Source: Paenibacillus endoradicis | Lineage (GTDB): Bacteria > Bacillota > Bacilli > Paenibacillales > Paenibacillaceae | Assembly (NCBI RefSeq): GCF_024721975.1 | Contig: NZ_JANQBB010000009.1 | Coordinates: 1-64,000 of the forward strand | Direction: 5' to 3' | Length of the DNA: 64,000 bases | In this document: piece by piece, positions 62,845 to 64,000 of the stretch | How positions within the stretch are numbered: position 1 is the first letter of the stretch | Layout: each line of letters starts with the position of its first letter | Translations under genes and position numbers: made by a program | Notes under the pieces: model-generated | Databases searched by the model: none | The model's input: the letters and a program-made list of their open reading frames with translations, nothing else | Told to the model about the DNA's origin: nothing

Positions 62845-63624
62845 TTATAATTTACGATAGAAGAAAGTATCCACCGTTTCAAAACCATATTGTGAAGGCG
62901 TGAATATTTGTTCTGTACTTCCTACGAACAATAAGCCTCCTGATTTCAAAGCTTTTGCGAATTTATGATACAGCTCATTTTTCGCTTCCTCTGTGAAATA
63001 AATCATCACATTACGACAAACGATAAGGTCAAAGTCTTTATCGAAAGTATCAAACAATAAATTTTGTTGTTTGAACTGTATCGCTTTTTTCAATGAATCG
63101 ACGACGGAGAAAACGCCCTCGTCTTCTTGGAAATATTTCTGACGAAACAGTTGTGGAACATCACGAATGGAACGATCGAGATAAAATCCTTGAGTTGCCT
63201 TTGCTAGAACACCTACATCAAGATCCGTTGCGAGCAGATGCGTCTTTTGCAGAGCATGTAATTCATTCAAAATCATAGCAAGTGTGTATGGTTCTTCACC
63301 TGTAGAACAAGCAGCGCTCCATATCTTCACTCGATTTTGTGTTTGAATCATCTCAGGTAAAAACTTAGTTCGCAGCGTTTCCCAACGTTGTGGATTTCTC
63401 CAAAACTCCGACACATTAATTGTCATTCGATCAAGAAATTCATCTAATAAAGCTTTATTATGTGATAGTTCTTGAAAATAGCTGTCAAATGTCTGAAATC
63501 CATGTTTCATTCGCAATGTTGTTAGACGTCTTTTCATCTGCGCTTCTTTATATAAGGAAAGATCAATATCTGTTTTCTTCTTAATCTGATCTATGAATCT
63601 AGAAAAATCTAAATCTTCTGACAT
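62845..63624 (-). CDS. cheR: Chemotaxis protein methyltransferase
   Basis: 259-aa SAM-dependent methyltransferase that adds methyl groups to glutamates of chemoreceptors. N-terminal helical domain (about 1-75), then SAM site IWSAACSTGEEPYTLAM, LLATDLDVGVLAKA, DFDLIVCRNVMIYF and LFVGSTEQIF. No pentapeptide-binding insertion is evident. Position between ndk and aroF matches B. subtilis. Confidence 0.95.
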   Translation of the reverse strand: MSEDLDFSRFIDQIKKKTDIDLSLYKEAQMKRRLTTLRMKHGFQTFDSYFQELSHNKALLDEFLDRMTINVSEFWRNPQRWETLRTKFLPEMIQTQNRVKIWSAACSTGEEPYTLAMILNELHALQKTHLLATDLDVGVLAKATQGFYLDRSIRDVPQLFRQKYFQEDEGVFSVVDSLKKAIQFKQQNLLFDTFDKDFDLIVCRNVMIYFTEEAKNELYHKFAKALKSGGLLFVGSTEQIFTPSQYGFETVDTFFYRKL

Positions 63625-63646
63625 AACCTAGCCTCCAAAGCTCATG

Positions 63647-64000
63647 TTAAATCCAACGCTGAATTGTATGCTCAAATTGTACAAGCTCGTTCTCGTTGAA
63701 AAATAATTGAATCTCTCGTTCAGCATTTTCAGAAGAATCAGATCCATGTATGAGATTAAAATTAGTGTGGATAGCAAAATCAGAACGAATCGTACCAGGA
63801 AAAGCTTCGACAGCATCGGTTTTACCAATCATAGCTCTTGATAAGGCAATGATATTATCACCTGACCAGACCATCGCAAATACTGGACCTGAAGTAATAA
63901 ATTTAAGTAAAGGCTCGTAGAAAGACTTCCCCTTATGCTCACCATAATGCGTTTCTGCTAGTTCAGTAGAGATCACCATAAACTTAGCGGCATTAAGTTG
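63647..64000 (-). CDS. ndk: Nucleoside diphosphate kinase (5' end beyond window)
   Basis: The last 117 codons of Ndk; the frame stays open to the window edge. Blocks [45 protein letters not shown] and the catalytic His in [16 protein letters not shown] are diagnostic. It balances nucleoside triphosphate pools. About 30 residues of the N-terminus are missing. Confidence 0.96.
   Translation of the reverse strand, partial: QLNAAKFMVISTELAETHYGEHKGKSFYEPLLKFITSGPVFAMVWSGDNIIALSRAMIGKTDAVEAFPGTIRSDFAIHTNFNLIHGSDSSENAEREIQLFFNENELVQFEHTIQRWI

Overview
The window looks like chromosomal DNA from a low-GC, endospore-forming Firmicute, most likely Paenibacillaceae. The evidence is a 16S 5' end of Bacillus/Paenibacillus type, sporulation gene ypjB, bacillithiol genes bshA and bshB1, a menaquinol cytochrome bc complex with a fused b/c subunit, and a gene order that follows one long Bacillus subtilis block: ndk-cheR-aroF-aroB-aroH-trpEDCFBA-hisC-tyrA, then ypiF-qcrABC-ypjA-ypjB-ypjC-ypjD-dapB-mgsA-bshB1-bshA-cca-birA-panBCD-dinG, then tseB(ypmB) and dnaD. 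Almost every gene is on the minus strand; only a YitT-family gene (ypjC-like) is on plus.

Right to left (transcription direction). 64.0-50.7 kb: ndk (cut by the window edge), cheR, chorismate genes, then a trp operon whose leader carries an 11-triplet GAG/UAG array of the TRAP type plus a terminator, then hisC and tyrA. 50.7-47.7 kb: a candidate small RNA, an ECF sigma/anti-sigma pair, three tandem copies of a 190-bp repeat and a histidine phosphatase. 47.7-42.4 kb: an accessory-looking island with two ABC exporter half-transporters and almost 0.8 kb of non-coding DNA on either side. 42.4-38.6 kb: a SEC-C protein, a second protein of unknown function, a gamma carbonic anhydrase-like protein, an IDEAL-domain protein and a DUF2487 protein. 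38.4-34.6 kb: qcrABC, ypjA, ypjB. 34.6-20.2 kb: YitT protein, lysine/bacillithiol/methylglyoxal/tRNA/biotin/pantothenate genes, dinG, rex. 20.2-13.1 kb: mtaD, tseB, an FtsH-like protease with a small membrane partner, hbd-ackA, dnaD. 13.0-3.0 kb: a carbohydrate module (YesN/YesM-type two-component system, ABC importer, GH2 beta-galactosidase) with a cre-like site, ending at a terminator next to a sequence resembling the 3' end of tmRNA. 2.8-1.4 kb: TetR regulator and Lgt-like gene. 1.4-0 kb: non-coding DNA and the promoter and start of a leftward rRNA operon.

The most unusual content is a family of structured intergenic repeats: about 145-210 bp, with paired inverted termini and an internal GTGTAC/GTACAC hairpin. 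Copies lie between co-directional genes at five loci, including inside the trp operon between trpB and trpA, inside the 3' end of birA, and as a tandem triplet. One degenerate copy has different terminal sequences that are still complementary to each other. That copy abuts a seven-unit array of about 81 bp carrying a related hairpin. Other points of interest are a promoter-plus-terminator small RNA with a CU-rich loop, the TRAP-type trp leader, a possible split FtsH, and a leader terminator upstream of panB.

All functional names come from recognising protein and nucleotide motifs by eye; no database search was run.
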